Below, one piece after another: positions 25,010 through 35,673 of a stretch of 64,000 bases of DNA. The translations under genes and the position numbers were made by a program. Position 1 is the stretch's first letter; the number at the start of each line of letters is the position of its first letter. The notes under the pieces are model-generated. The model searched no databases. It worked only from the letters and a program-made list of their open reading frames with translations, and was not told where the DNA came from. This DNA comes from Orobanche coerulescens. Its lineage: Eukaryota; Streptophyta; Magnoliopsida; Lamiales; Orobanchaceae. The stretch spans positions 110,903,501 through 110,967,500 of the forward strand of contig CM065811.1 in NCBI GenBank assembly GCA_033398695.1, read 5' to 3'.

Positions 25010-25226
25010 ACGTACGTTAAGAGGTGAGATCTACGTACGTAATGTAGGTCTTGTTAACGTACGTAATAAGTTCTTGTTTACGTACGTTAAGGCCTTCGTA
25101 TTCTAGTCCAGTTAGTTCTGGATTTTTCATTACGTACGTTAATGTCTTAGTATAGCGTACGTAATGCCTCTTACGTACGTTAACCATAGTGTATAACGTA
25201 CGTAATGAATTGGTCAGTCTATATAT
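25010..25226 (+). promoter_or_regulatory. Palindrome array (second block) and TATA box, E1 5' LTR
   Basis: Eight RCGTACGY palindromes are at the same spacing as in the 3' LTR (31438-31635). They are followed by TATATAT at 25220-25226, the probable core promoter driving E1 transcription to the right. Confidence 0.7.
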
Positions 25227-26643
25227 CTTGGTTTCGTCTTTCATTTCCTCACGAACCAAAACACATTTTCTCTCCCTAGAACCGTCCGTTTGGACTTGTT
25301 ATTGATGTTTAGCCTCTTCCAACTCGATCTTGATCATCCTAGCTTGGATTGAAGCTTGAAGTTGGAATCTTGTTGGTGCCCCTTTGGTGTTTGGAGGCTT
25401 CTTCTTGTTCTTCTTTGGTAAGTTCCCTCAATCTCTTGTTCTTCAAGTGATTTTCGAGTTGTTGTTGTTGTTTTCTTCGGGTATTGTTTGATTAATGGAG
25501 TATATCATGATTCTTCATAGTTTGGATGAACTTTTGATGAAGAACATGTTGGTATGGCTTGAGTATGATTATGTTCTTGATGTTTTAGATTGTTGGGAGG
25601 TTTTTAATCATGTCTAGGAAGGATTATGTTAAGATTGTTATATGATTAACATAAGTCTTGAGATGATTATTGTTGTTGGTGGTGTTCTTGAAAGATTATA
25701 ACCATTTTAGTAAGGATTTATGATGATTCAGGAGGTGATTATCATAATTTGAAAATGGTTGAGTGAATCTTGTTGTTTAATCCGAATTCATGAGGTTATG
25801 ATGAAGGATTTTTATTTCAGACATCATGATTTTTTGAGTTGATGATGTTCTTGGGGTGATAATAATAATATTGATAATATTATCATTGTAGGAGGATCGA
25901 TTTGATGATATTGGTGATATTATCATTTTGAGATGTTTGTTTTGATGATTGTTCTTAAATGAATCTTGTTGAATGGATTTCACAAGTGTTAAGAACGTAA
26001 TGATCATGCTAATTGATCATCGAGGTGTTGGAGAATGTTAGAATTCATAGTTGAGGACTATGATATTCGTTCGTGCGGTGTGATCGATTCGTGTTTGAAT
26101 CGGGCTTTGTCCTTGTCGCTGTTTTCTATTGATTTTGTGTTTTTGAATGAATCGTTTTCATTCAAGGTTGTTCGAGTGTTTGTGATCGTCGGGAGGCTCC
26201 GTTCGTCGTTTCGTGCCAGGACGTTGATCGTGGAAGGACTTTCTCGCCTTCGGTTTGAGGCAAGTTTTATACTTGTATTGGTCAATGAGATTAATGTTAT
26301 CATATATGTTTATGAATGTGTTGTATCATTTCGAGACATAGTCTCTTCGTGATTTATTGATATTTGGGGATAGTTTGATACAATACCCTTCGGTGATTTT
26401 ACCAGTTGTGATTGTTATTCGTTAACGGCCGGTTTAAGGCATTGAGATTCTTGTTGTCGATAGCCGGTTCGCGGTATCGATGTATCGATTATTATTGTTG
26501 ACGCTAATGTCGTTCTGAGGCATCGTTGAATAGTTATTATCGAATTGGAACTATTACTATGATGTTGCATTAGCCGATTGAAGGCGTTTGATATATTCGT
26601 TATCATATCTGTTTCGAAGGTCGGTTTAAAACGCCGGGATATC
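25227..26643 (+). other. E1 5' LTR leader, upper part
   Basis: This is presumed transcribed leader downstream of the TATA box and is nearly identical to 31657-33070. A 105-codon ORF at 26035-26352 is repeated in the 3' LTR, but LTR duplication explains that. TG/AT-rich repeats such as TGATGATT are common. No gene is recognised. Confidence 0.6.
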
Positions 26644-27202
26644 TATTCTACCGTATCATTGGTTATCGATTCACCGTTTTAAGGTAATCGATGTATTTAA
26701 TTGGGATTATCGAAGATAATTCCCATCCGTTGTATCATTGGTTATCGATTAACCGTTCTAAGTTAATCGATGTATTTAATTGGGATTATCGAAGATAATT
26801 CCCATCCGTTGTATCATTGGATATCGATTAACCGTTCTAAGTTAATCGATGTATTTAATTGGGATTATCGAAGATAATTCCCATCCGTTGTATCATTGGT
26901 TATCGATTAACCGTTCTAAGGTAATCGATGTATTTAATTGGGATTATCGAAGATAATTCCCATCCGTTGTATCATTGGTTATCGGTTGACCGTTCTAAGG
27001 CAATCGATGTATTTATTTGGGATTATCGAAGATAATTCCCATCCGTTGTGTCATCATTATCGATTGACCGTTCTAAAGGTAATCGATGTATTGAATTGGG
27101 ACTGTCAAGGATAGTTTCCATCCGTTGAGTTGTTGTGATCGATTGGCCATTCCAAGGCAGTCGAGGTATTTGAATTGGGACCGCCGTGGATGGAGCCCAT
27201 CC
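26644..27202 (+). repeat. 79-bp minisatellite (7 units) in E1 5' LTR
   Basis: TTGGGATTATC-type landmarks lie at 26701, 26780, 26859, 26938, 27017, 27096 and 27175, exactly 79 bp apart. Each unit has two inverted repeats: ATCGATTAAC with GTTAATCGAT, and GGGATTATC with GATAATTCCC. Both are kept in diverged units by paired changes. It lies downstream of the TATA box, so it is probably in the RNA leader. Confidence 0.9.
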
Positions 27203-27330
27203 GTGAGTTATTGTTGTCGTGTTGGCCGACTCAAGGCAGCATGCTATTATTCTTGTGAGTTTGGTAATCTTGGGATTGTTACTGTTGTGATTAATTATGT
27301 TTTGGAGACTAGTCTCGGCTAGTGCTCGAT

Positions 27331-27745
27331 GGGTAAGCAGGGCTTGAACCTTCGCGGTTGGTTTCCCAACACCTACGATTCGATGAGTCACGGTCATGTT
27401 AATGATCTCATTATGGGTAAGCTTGGGGCTTGAACCTTCGCGGTTGGTTTCCCAACACCTACGATTCGATAGGTCACGGTCATGTTAATGATCTCATTAT
27501 GGGTAAGCTTGGGGCTTGAACCTTCGCGGTTGGTTTCCCAACACCTACAGTTCAGTAGGTCACGGTCATGTTAATGATCTCATTATAGCTAAGCTTGGGG
27601 CTTGAACCTTCGCGGTTGGTTTCCCAACACCTACAGTTCAGTAGGTCACGGTCACTGGGTGATCTCATTATGGGTAAGTCTGGGGCTTGAACCCTCGCGG
27701 TTGGTTTCCCAGACTGCAATTCAGCAGTCACGGTCATTGGATGAT
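27331..27745 (+). repeat. About 85-bp tandem hairpin repeat (5 units) in E1 5' LTR
   Basis: Units start at about 27331, 27415, 27501, 27587 and 27672 (GGGTAAGC, then GAACCTTCGCGGTTGG). The centre AACC-TTCGC-GGTT is a stem-loop, with outer arms TTGGG and CCCAA. In the last unit the outer arms are TCTGGG and CCCAGA, a matched change. Confidence 0.85.
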
Positions 27746-28608
27746 CTCATTGTGATACGTCTTCGTGCCGTGGCCGGCCCTCATTGATCTGACTTGGGCT
27801 GTTTTGGCTTCGGGCCATTGTGGTGATTGACAGCTTCGGCTGAGTGGCATTTAGGGTATTATGATGATAAACAGCTTCGGGTTGTTCGGCTGTTAAGGCC
27901 ATTGTGATGTATCGGTATTCCTGTCGGAGCATTCGGGCATTGTGATTCGTATCTATTTCAGTGTTTGGCTTGGGTTACCTTCGGGTGATGTATTGTTGTG
28001 TTCTGTATTGATGATTCGCCGTTGGGCACTTGTGTTCTAACCTGTTGAGCAGGTATTTATCGAATGCCGTGGGCATAGTATTCCACGAATGCTCGATTCT
28101 TACTTTGGTTTGTGAGCATCTCGTATTACCATTACTATACTATTCATTCTGCCCTTTGGATGCATATCATGTTGTACATGTATTTGATAATCATTATCTG
28201 GATGACTGACCCCGTGGGGGCGGAACATGTTTTCATGTTTTAGGTGTTTGCGAGGAGAGAGTTGATACACAGGGGCATGACGGTGGCGACGAGGCATTCA
28301 AGCAATACTAGTCCGAGATGTTTTGGTGTTCATGTCAGTCAGGCAGTTGGAGTACTCCAGTTTTGTCAGTTATTGTCATTTTGTATTATCCGAGCAAGGC
28401 TCGTGGATGTCGTTGTATTTTATTTGGGCCATGTAGGCCCACTGTTGTCATTGAAATTCCATATCGGAATATTATGTTGGATGTCAGTGTAGGGATTGTG
28501 ATTCCCCTTTTGGTCAGTTAGTTGTATTTTTGGTCGTGTTAGCTTTGGTGGATCTCTGGTGTGGGGTCCACGGCACTATAATAACTTGATAGGATTTGGG
28601 GGTGTTAC
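27746..28608 (+). other. E1 5' LTR, lower leader
   Basis: The stretch runs from the hairpin repeats to the LTR end and is collinear with about 34166-35027. Differences from the 3' copy cluster at CHG sites (for example 27770-27850 against 34190-34265). No gene is seen. Confidence 0.6.
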
Positions 28609-28615
28609 GAGAAGA

Positions 28616-28626
28616 TGGTATCGAGC
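28616..28626 (+). other. Primer-binding site of E1 (tRNA-iMet type, imperfect)
   Basis: TGGTATCGAGC lies eight bases after the LTR end, where E2 has TGGTATCAGAGC. The lost CAG is consistent with a mutation or with a CHG-site miscall. Confidence 0.65.
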
Positions 28627-29091
28627 ATTGGGTTGTGAGATACCCCGGTATGTGAGTTATGTGGTTCTACCGACGGTAGTAGTGGTGTCGAGTTATGACA
28701 ATGCAGACGATCGGGCTTTGTGAGTCGTGGTAGTTGAGCATTGTATGGGTCTTTCTTTCATTGAGTCGTAAATCGGTGAAGACTAGTATCGCAAGACCTC
28801 GAAGCTTCGTATGACACTGTAAGGACTCGATTCTCTTGTATGTTCATACATTCATTATGCCATTGATTATACATGTTTTGTTGAAATCTGTAGGTAACAT
28901 TTGTGTTACGATTCATTCATGATTATTTGTTTTGGAGCGTGTGGGCTCAGTATTGGCTATAATTAGCATGTTTGAGGTGACTATTTATCTGTTGAGTATG
29001 TATACTCGTGTTTGGCTAATGACTTAGCATTGTGGATTGGCCGTTGAGACATATTTGAGCTTTGTTCATGATCGAACGTTATTCTTTCAGT
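28627..29091 (+). other. E1 untranslated region between PBS and gag
   Basis: No ORF of note is present. A TTCTTTCAG tract directly before the gag start could be a 3' splice site but need not be used. Confidence 0.5.
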
Positions 29092-30363
29092 ATGGAAAGA
29101 GGAAACCGAGGACGTGGCAGAGGGGGTAAGGGCTGCAGAGCAGGCCGAAACCCAGAACCTCGTGTTTATGCTCGAGCGGATGCTGAGATGGATCAGAATT
29201 CGGCCGGAGATGTGACTTATGCGACCGGTTCCCCTTCGGAACGTCATACTCGAGGAGTCGATCAGACTGACATCAACCCTTTCTTGCTTATGAGGGGCAT
29301 GATGACCCAGATGGCTCAGATGACGCAGATAATGGGAACCATGCATACCTCGATGGTTCGTGTTACCCAACAGCAGGGACTCCAGGTGCCGTTTTATGGA
29401 CAGACCGGGGGAGTGAGTCAGATTATCGGCGACATCTCTCGTCAGAGGCCGCCTATCTTTGAGGGTTCTTCAGAACCAGCTGATATTGTTCACTGGCTTG
29501 AACATTTTGATAAACTCTTCAACATGGTTCAGTGTCCGGAAGAGAGCAAGGTGGAAGTAGTGGCTTACTATTTGAGTAAAGGCGCTTATTCTTGGTGGCT
29601 TTCTGTGAAACCCACCGATCGTGATTGTGCTTGGAGTGAGTTTAAGACTCTCATGTTAGAGAGGTATTATCCGGCTCCACTTCGTGAAGCCAAGCTGTCA
29701 GAGGTTTTGAACCCCGAATCCGTCGAGGATGAGGGTGTTATTGTTATCGCTGAGAAGTTTTAGGGACTCCTTCAGTTTGCTTCATCTGTTATCCGTACTG
29801 AGGCGGATAAGATCAAGTATTTTAGCAACAGGCTGAACCCGCAGTTGAGGATGCAGTTGTTCAACCATAATTGCAATTCACTTGGTGAATTCATCGAGAA
29901 GGCTCTTGGAGCAGAGCTTTTGATCAAGGAGCTTGCTCGGAAGAACCCTTCAGTTTCTTCCGGTGAGAGGACTAGGATACCGGTTCGTTCAGAGGGACAT
30001 CGGGCTCCGACGTCCAAGAAGTCATCTTCTAGTCATCTTCGTGCTGGGAAAACATCTTCTTCTCAGGCGATGGGTTCGACCATTGTTTGCTTTAACTGTG
30101 ATACAATAGGACATCGCAGTACTTGGTGCTCGATGCAGTCTATTGCTTGTTTTCTGCGTGGGAGGCAGGGACACCTTCAGAAATACTGCAGGGGTTCTAA
30201 TGCCAGTAGATCTCAAGGAAGCTCACGGGCCTCGAGAGATTTTGTTGCTTCAGTCCGTACTCCATCCAAAGGGTCATATCGGGCTTCGAGAGCCAGAGGT
30301 ATGGACACCCGAGGAGGAGCGGCGAGCTCAGATTTGAGTCTTTCTCGAGTCGATGAGATCTAG
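29092..30363 (+). pseudogene. E1 gag (capsid/nucleocapsid) with one in-frame stop
   Basis: The start at 29092 gives MERGNRGRGRGG, the Arg-Gly-rich beginning of Tekay-type gag. A retrotransposon gag capsid domain follows (RPPIFEGSSEPADIVHWLEHF ... YYPAPLREAKLSEV). A TAG at 29761-29763 interrupts the frame, which then continues unshifted to 30363. The nucleocapsid part has one good zinc knuckle (CFNCDTIGHRSTWC) and one decayed knuckle (CFLRGRQGHLQKYC, second Cys lost). Gag packages the RNA in virus-like particles. No protease follows in the same or another frame, so the element depends on other elements. Confidence 0.88.
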
Positions 30364-31046
30364 GAGTTCGATAACCTAGAGGATGTTGATTTCGGATACA
30401 TTTGAGATGTAGTTTTGATTTGTATTTTCCTTGTTTCCCGGATTGATATTTGACTCAGTCTGTATTGTAATGTTGTGGTTGTGAACCATTTATTACTGAT
30501 CTATCTTGTTATGATAGCTTTTGAGAATCTTGAGATTTGACGTCGTCTGATGCGTTATTCTTTTCCTTTCGGTATTATACCCAAGATTTTTGTGGTGATC
30601 TGGGTAAACGTTCATTGTGATTCGAGACGTCAAGTTGCGAGGACTTGAGTGTGCATTTGATATGGTCCTGAGGACTATTTGTGCGTTGTTATTTTCTTTT
30701 GTGTCGTAAGTCAGTGATTGCATTGGCGTTCGATGCTAATGAGAACAAGGGATGTGTACGCCGGCGCTACTAGTCATACAGTTGGTACGACTTCCTGGCT
30801 GGTCTCTAGCAGGAGAGTTATGATTCGGCTGATCTCGCAGTTGGTTGAGTGTTTTATCCCCTAGTTTTCGCTGTGATCGGACAGGAGACGCGGGAACCCG
30901 TGGGGTTGGCCCGACTACTCAGGCGAAGTGGTTCGCAGTGAGGAGTATTCCTGGAGATGTTGTTTTCTTATCCTGATGAATAGTTCGTACCCCGTGTTTT
31001 TGCACCCTGAGTTTCGGGGATGAAACTCTTTTTAAGGGGGAGAGTA
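30364..31046 (+). other. E1 internal remnant with polypurine tract
   Basis: There is no protease, RT, RNase H or integrase motif in any frame. The end (GAAACTC, then TTTTTAAGGGGGAGAG at about 31031-31044) is the polypurine tract that primes plus-strand synthesis, two bases before the 3' LTR. This tail matches the tract after pol in E2, so pol was probably deleted. Confidence 0.75.
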
Positions 31047-31256
31047 TGTAATATCCGGGGATAATTTTTTTTTTTTTTCGTGTTACTGTTGAGTTGTACA
31101 TATTCATTTGGAATTGTACAAGTGTTGTTGTTTTGGACTGATACAATGTATATTGTATTGGAATATTTCGGGATCGAAATATTATACTTATCGTCGGGTT
31201 AGTTTCGTCGTTTGATTGATGGTTGGAGAGTTTGGATTTTTGGCTAAGTAAACTAG

Positions 31257-31635
31257 CCTTAACGTACGCTACATGGGTAGACTTACGTACGTTATGGGCT
31301 GAGTATTACGTACGTTATGCCTGTAAGGTTGCGTATGTAATGCTTGGTAGGTGGCAGGAACCTTCCTCGTAGTCACTTTCGGCCGGTGGGTCCCGAGCAT
31401 CTTCCGATCGGATCTCACTATTGCAGTCAACGGACCCTTACGTACGTTAAGAGGTGAGATCTACGTACGTAATGTAGGTCTTGTTAACGTACATAATAAG
31501 TTCTTGTTTACGTACGTTAAGGCCTTCGTATTCTAGTCCAGTTAGTTCTGGATTTTTCATTACGTACGTTAATGTCTTAGTATAGCGTACGTAATGCCTC
31601 TTACGTACGTTAACCATAGTGTATAACGTACGTAA
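31257..31635. repeat. Phased palindrome array in U3 of E1 3' LTR
   Basis: Twelve 8-bp cores, mostly ACGTACGT inside TTACGTACGTAA-like palindromes, have centres near 31265.5, 31288.5, 31311.5, 31334.5, 31443.5, 31466.5, 31490.5, 31513.5, 31565.5, 31588.5, 31606.5 and 31629.5. Steps are 23, 23, 23, (109), 23, 24, 23, (52), 23, 18 and 23 bp. Spacer bases differ from unit to unit, so the constraint is on the core and its spacing. It ends about 15 bp before the TATA box. Confidence 0.9.
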
Positions 31636-31647
31636 TGAATTGGTCAG

Positions 31648-31656
31648 TATATTTAT
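31648..31656 (+). promoter_or_regulatory. TATA box of E1 3' LTR
   Basis: TATATTTAT directly follows the last palindrome; the 5' LTR counterpart is TATATAT at 25220. Confidence 0.55.
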
Positions 31657-33070
31657 CTTGGTTTCGTCTTTCATTTCCTCACGAACCAAAACACATTTTC
31701 TCACCCTAGAACCGTCCGTTTGGACTTGTTATTGATGTTTAGCCTCTTCCAACTCGATCTTGATCATCCTAGCTTGGATTGAAGCTTGAAGTTGGAAGCT
31801 TGTTGGTGCCCCTTTGGTGTTTGGAGGCTTCTTCTTGTTCTTCTTTGGTAAGTTCCCTCAATCTCTTGTTCTTCAAGTGATTTTCGAGTTGTTGTTGTTT
31901 TCTTCGGGTATTGTTTGATTAATGGAGTATATCATGATTCTTCATAGTTTGGATGAACTTTTGATGAAGAACATGTTGGTATAGCTTGAGTATGATTATG
32001 TTCTTGATGTTTTAGATTGTTGGGAGGTTTTTAATCATGTCTAGGAAGGATTATGTTAAGATTGTTATATGATTAACATAAGTCTTGAGATGATTATTGT
32101 TGTTGGTGGTGTTCTTGAAAGATTATAACCATTTTAGTAAGGATTTATGATGATTCAGGAGGTGATTATCATAATTTGAAAATGGTTGAGTGAATCTTGT
32201 TGTTTAATCCGAATTCATGAGGTTATGATGAAGGATTTTTATTTCAGACATCATGATTTTTTGAGTTGATGATGTTCTTGGGGTGATAATGATAATACTG
32301 ATAATATTATCATTGTAGGAGGATCGATTTGATGATATTGGTGATATTATCATTTTGAGATGTTTGTTTTGATGATTGTTCTTAAATGAATCTTGTTGAA
32401 TGGATTTCACAAGTGTTAAGAACGTAATGATCATGATAATTGATCATCGAGGTGTTGGAGAATGTTAGAATTCATAGTTGAGGACTATGATATTCGTTCG
32501 TGCGGTGTGATCGATTCGTGTTTGAATCGGGCTTTGTCCTTGTCGCTGTTTTCTATTGATTTTGTGTTTTTGAATGAATCGTTTTCATTCAAGGTTGTTC
32601 GAGTGTTTGTGATCGTCGGGAGGCGCCGTTCGTCGTTTCGTGCCAGGACGTTGATCGTGGAAGGACTTTCTCGCCTTCGGTTTGAGGCAAGTTTTATACT
32701 TGTACTAGTCAATGAGATTAATGTTATCATATATGTGTATGAATGTGTTGTATCATTTCGAGACATAGTCTCTTCGTGATTTATTGATATTTGGGGATTG
32801 TTTGATACAATACCCTTCGGTGATTTTACCAGTTGTGATTGTTATTCGTTAACGGCCGGTTTAAGGCATTGAGATTCTTGTTGTCGATATCCGGTTCGCG
32901 GTATCGATGTATCAATTATTATTGTTGACGCTAATGTTGTTCTGAGGCATCGTTGAATAGTTATTATCGAATTGGAACAATTACTATGATGTTGCATTAG
33001 CCGATTGAAGGCGTTTGATATATTCATTATCATATCTGTTTCGGTGGTCGGTTTAAAACGCTGGGATATC

Positions 33071-33630
33071 TATTCTACCGTATCATTGGTTATCGATTCA
33101 CCGTTCTAAGGTAATCGATGTATTTAATTGGGATTATCGAAGATAATTCCCATCCGTTGTATCATTGGTTATCGATTAACCGTTCTAAGTTAATCGATGT
33201 ATTTAATTGGGATTATCGAAGATAATTCCCATCTGTTGTATCATTGGATATCGATTAACCGTTCTAAGTTAATCGATGTATTTAATTGGGATTATCGAAG
33301 ATAATTCCCATCTGTTGTATCATTGGTTATCGATTAACCGTTCTAAGGTAATCGATGTATTTAATTGGGATTATCGAAGATAACTCCCATCCATTGTATC
33401 ATTGGTTATCGGTTGACCGTTCTAAGGCAATCGATGTATTTATTTGGGATTATCGAAGATAATTCCCATCCGTTGTGTCATCATTATCGATTGACCGTTC
33501 TAAAGGTAATCGATGTATTGAATTGGGACTGTCAAGGATAGTTTCCATCCGTTGAGTTGTTGTGATCGATTGGCTATTCCAAGGAAGTCGAGGTATTTGA
33601 ATTGGGACCGCCGTGGACGGAGCCCATCCG
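33071..33630 (+). repeat. 79-bp minisatellite (7 units) in E1 3' LTR
   Basis: Landmarks run from 33128 to 33602 in 79-bp steps. The hairpins are the same as in 26644-27202 with a few point differences. Confidence 0.9.
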
Positions 33631-33757
33631 TGAGTTATTGTTGTCGTGTTGGCCGACTCAAGGCAGCATGCTATTATTCTTGTGAGTTTGGTAATCTTGG
33701 GATTGTTACTGTTGTGATTAATTATGTTTTGGAGACTAGTCTCGGCTAGTGCTCGAT

Positions 33758-34165
33758 GGGTAAGCTTGGGGCTTGAACCTTCGCGGTTGGTTTCCCAACA
33801 CCTACGATTGATGAGTCACGGTCATATTAATGATCTCATTATGGGTAAGCTTGGGGCTTGAACCTTCGCGGTTGGTTTCCCAACACCTACTGATTCGATG
33901 AGTCACGGTCATGTTAATGATCTCATTATGGGTAAGCTTGGGGCTTGAACCTTCGCGGTTGGTTTCCCAACACCTGATTCGATGAGTCACGGTCATGTTA
34001 ATGATCTCATTATAGCTAAGCTTGGGGCTTGAACCTTCGCGGTTGGTTTCCCAACACCTACGATTCGAGAGTCACGGCCACCGGGTGATCTCATTATGGG
34101 TAAGTCTGGGGCTTGAACCCTCGCGGTTGGTTTCCCGGCACTGCAATTCGGAGTCACGATCATTG
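33758..34165 (+). repeat. About 85-bp tandem hairpin repeat in E1 3' LTR
   Basis: Five units correspond to 27331-27745; differences between the two LTRs lie at CTACAG/CTACGAT-like sites. Confidence 0.85.
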
Positions 34166-35032
34166 GATGATCTCATTGTGATACGGCTTCGTGCGTGGCT
34201 TCGCCCTCATTGATCTGACTTGGGCTGTTTGGCTTGGGCCATTGTGGTGATTAATGACTTGGTGAGTGACATTCAGGGTATTATGATGATAAACGGCATC
34301 GGGCTGTTCATTGTTAAGGCCATTGTGATGTATCGGTATTCCTGTCGGAGCCTTCGGGCGTTGTGATTCGTATCTATTTCAGTGTTTGGCTTGGGTTACC
34401 TTCGGGTGATGTATTGTTGTGTTCTGTATTGATGATTCGCCGTTGGGCACTTGTGTTCTAACCTGTTGAGCAGGTATTGATCGAATGCCGTGGGCATAGT
34501 ATTCCACGAATGCTCGATTCTTACTTTGGTTTGTGAGCATCTCGTATTACCATTACTATACTATTCATTCTGCCCTTTGGATGCATATCATGTTGTACAT
34601 GTATTTGATAATCATTATCTGGATGGCCCGGCCGTAAGTGGAACATGTTTTCATGTTTTAGGTGTTTGCGAGGAGAGAGTTGAGACACAGGGGCATGACG
34701 GTGGCGACGAGGCATTCAAGCGATACTAGTCCGAGATGTTTTGGTGTTCATGTCAGTCAGGCAGTTGGAGTACTCCATTTTTGTCAGTTATTGTCATTTT
34801 GTATTATCCGAGCAAGGCTCGTGGATGTCGTTGTATTTTATTTGGGCCATATAGGCCCACTGTTGTCATTGAAATTCCATATCGGAAAATTATGTTGGAT
34901 GTCAGTGTAGGGATTGTGATTCCCCTTTTGGTCAGTTAGTTGTATTTTTGGTCGTGTTAGCCTGGTGGATCTCCTGGTGTGGGGTCCACGGCACTGTAAT
35001 AACCCAATAGGATTTGGGGGTGTTACATAGAA

Positions 35033-35673
35033 TGCCCCAAAAATTTCAGGTAATTACACAGAACATTATAGCGTCGTGGGTCCCGCGCCGGAACCCACCA
35101 GGCTAAAAACCATTTACAAAAACACCAAAAAGGCCGATGAGGGTAATACTTCAAAAACTCACAAAAGCCATTTACAAAATACTAAATACCGTTATAAGAA
35201 TTTCGCCAAAATGATCAAGGCCACAATGCCAAAAACTCTGTTAAGGGAATCGGTTTTCGAAATAAAACTCAATCAGTAAAATACCGAAAGCCATTAGAAA
35301 AGAACTCACGCAGCGGATAAAAGAAATACAGTCCAACATGCACAATCCAGCAACACTACTCCTCATATGAACGAAATATGAGAGTCAAATAACCACATAT
35401 CATGAAATCAAAGTCCATAAGAGGATTCCGTCAATTAACTCATAATCATACCTGTAACTCGCATCAAACGAGGCACAAACACAAAGAAGGGAGACTTACA
35501 TCCACAGGTCGCATGAAGATGATGGCTGCACCCTGATACTAATCACGGCCGACATTCCAGACGACGCGTCGCGACACGACTCAGTCAGACAAAATCTGAC
35601 AATATAAGACTCAACAACACATAACTCGACCCGACAGCCTAGGTTTCATCAACCTGAGATCCGATACCATAAA
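35033..35673 (-). mobile_element. Internal region of T, copy B, part 2
   Basis: The stretch continues copy B after E1 and is collinear with 3859-4494. It ends with a damaged PBS complement (about 35658-35669) before the next LTR. No gene is seen. Confidence 0.8.

Larger units (their letters stand above)
9606..28608 (+). repeat. 5' LTR of E1, split by CACTA1
   Basis: 9606-9924 and 24935-28608 are collinear with the 3' LTR. The LTR ends in TGTTAC; the terminal A present in the 3' LTR is missing or miscalled. It holds the palindrome array (9820-9900 and 25010-25215), a TATA box (TATATAT at 25220-25226), a 79-bp minisatellite, an 85-bp hairpin repeat and a long leader without a recognised gene. 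Confidence 0.9.
9606..35027 (+). mobile_element. E1: gag-only LTR retrotransposon, itself carrying a CACTA insertion
   Basis: The element starts TGTAATATCC and ends GGTGTTACA, flanked by the 5-bp duplication TAGAA (9601-9605 and 35028-35032). T copy A at 3854-3858 is the empty site. The 5' LTR is 9606 to about 28608, about 3,994 bp once the CACTA and its TSD are removed. The 3' LTR is 31047-35027 (3,981 bp). The internal region of only about 2.4 kb holds a PBS, a gag with one stop, and a PPT, with no protease, RT, RNase H or integrase. LTR termini match the Tekay-like E2, so E1 is probably a non-autonomous relative mobilised in trans. Confidence 0.92.
31047..35027 (+). repeat. 3' LTR of E1 (uninterrupted)
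   Basis: The 3,981-bp LTR runs from TGTAATATCC to GTGTTACA. It shows the CACTA1 empty site at 31362-31364. Its order is palindrome array 31257-31635, TATA box 31648-31656, 79-bp minisatellite 33071-33630, about 85-bp hairpin repeats 33758-34165, LTR end. Confidence 0.93.

Noticed and set aside
26035..26352. 105-codon ORF kept in both E1 LTRs (also 32462-32779)
   Set aside because: Its presence in both copies follows from LTR duplication at insertion. No domain is recognised, and it lies in the presumed untranslated leader.
29062..29091. Upstream ATG at 29062 as the start of E1 gag
   Set aside because: The Arg-Gly-rich gag start begins at 29092, and the ten codons before it have no gag likeness and follow a pyrimidine-AG tract.
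31257..31635. CRISPR-like repeat-spacer look of the 23-bp palindrome arrays
   Set aside because: The conserved unit is only 8-14 bp, spacers are 9-15 bp, the arrays lie in U3 of plant LTRs before a TATA box, and no cas-like gene exists here.
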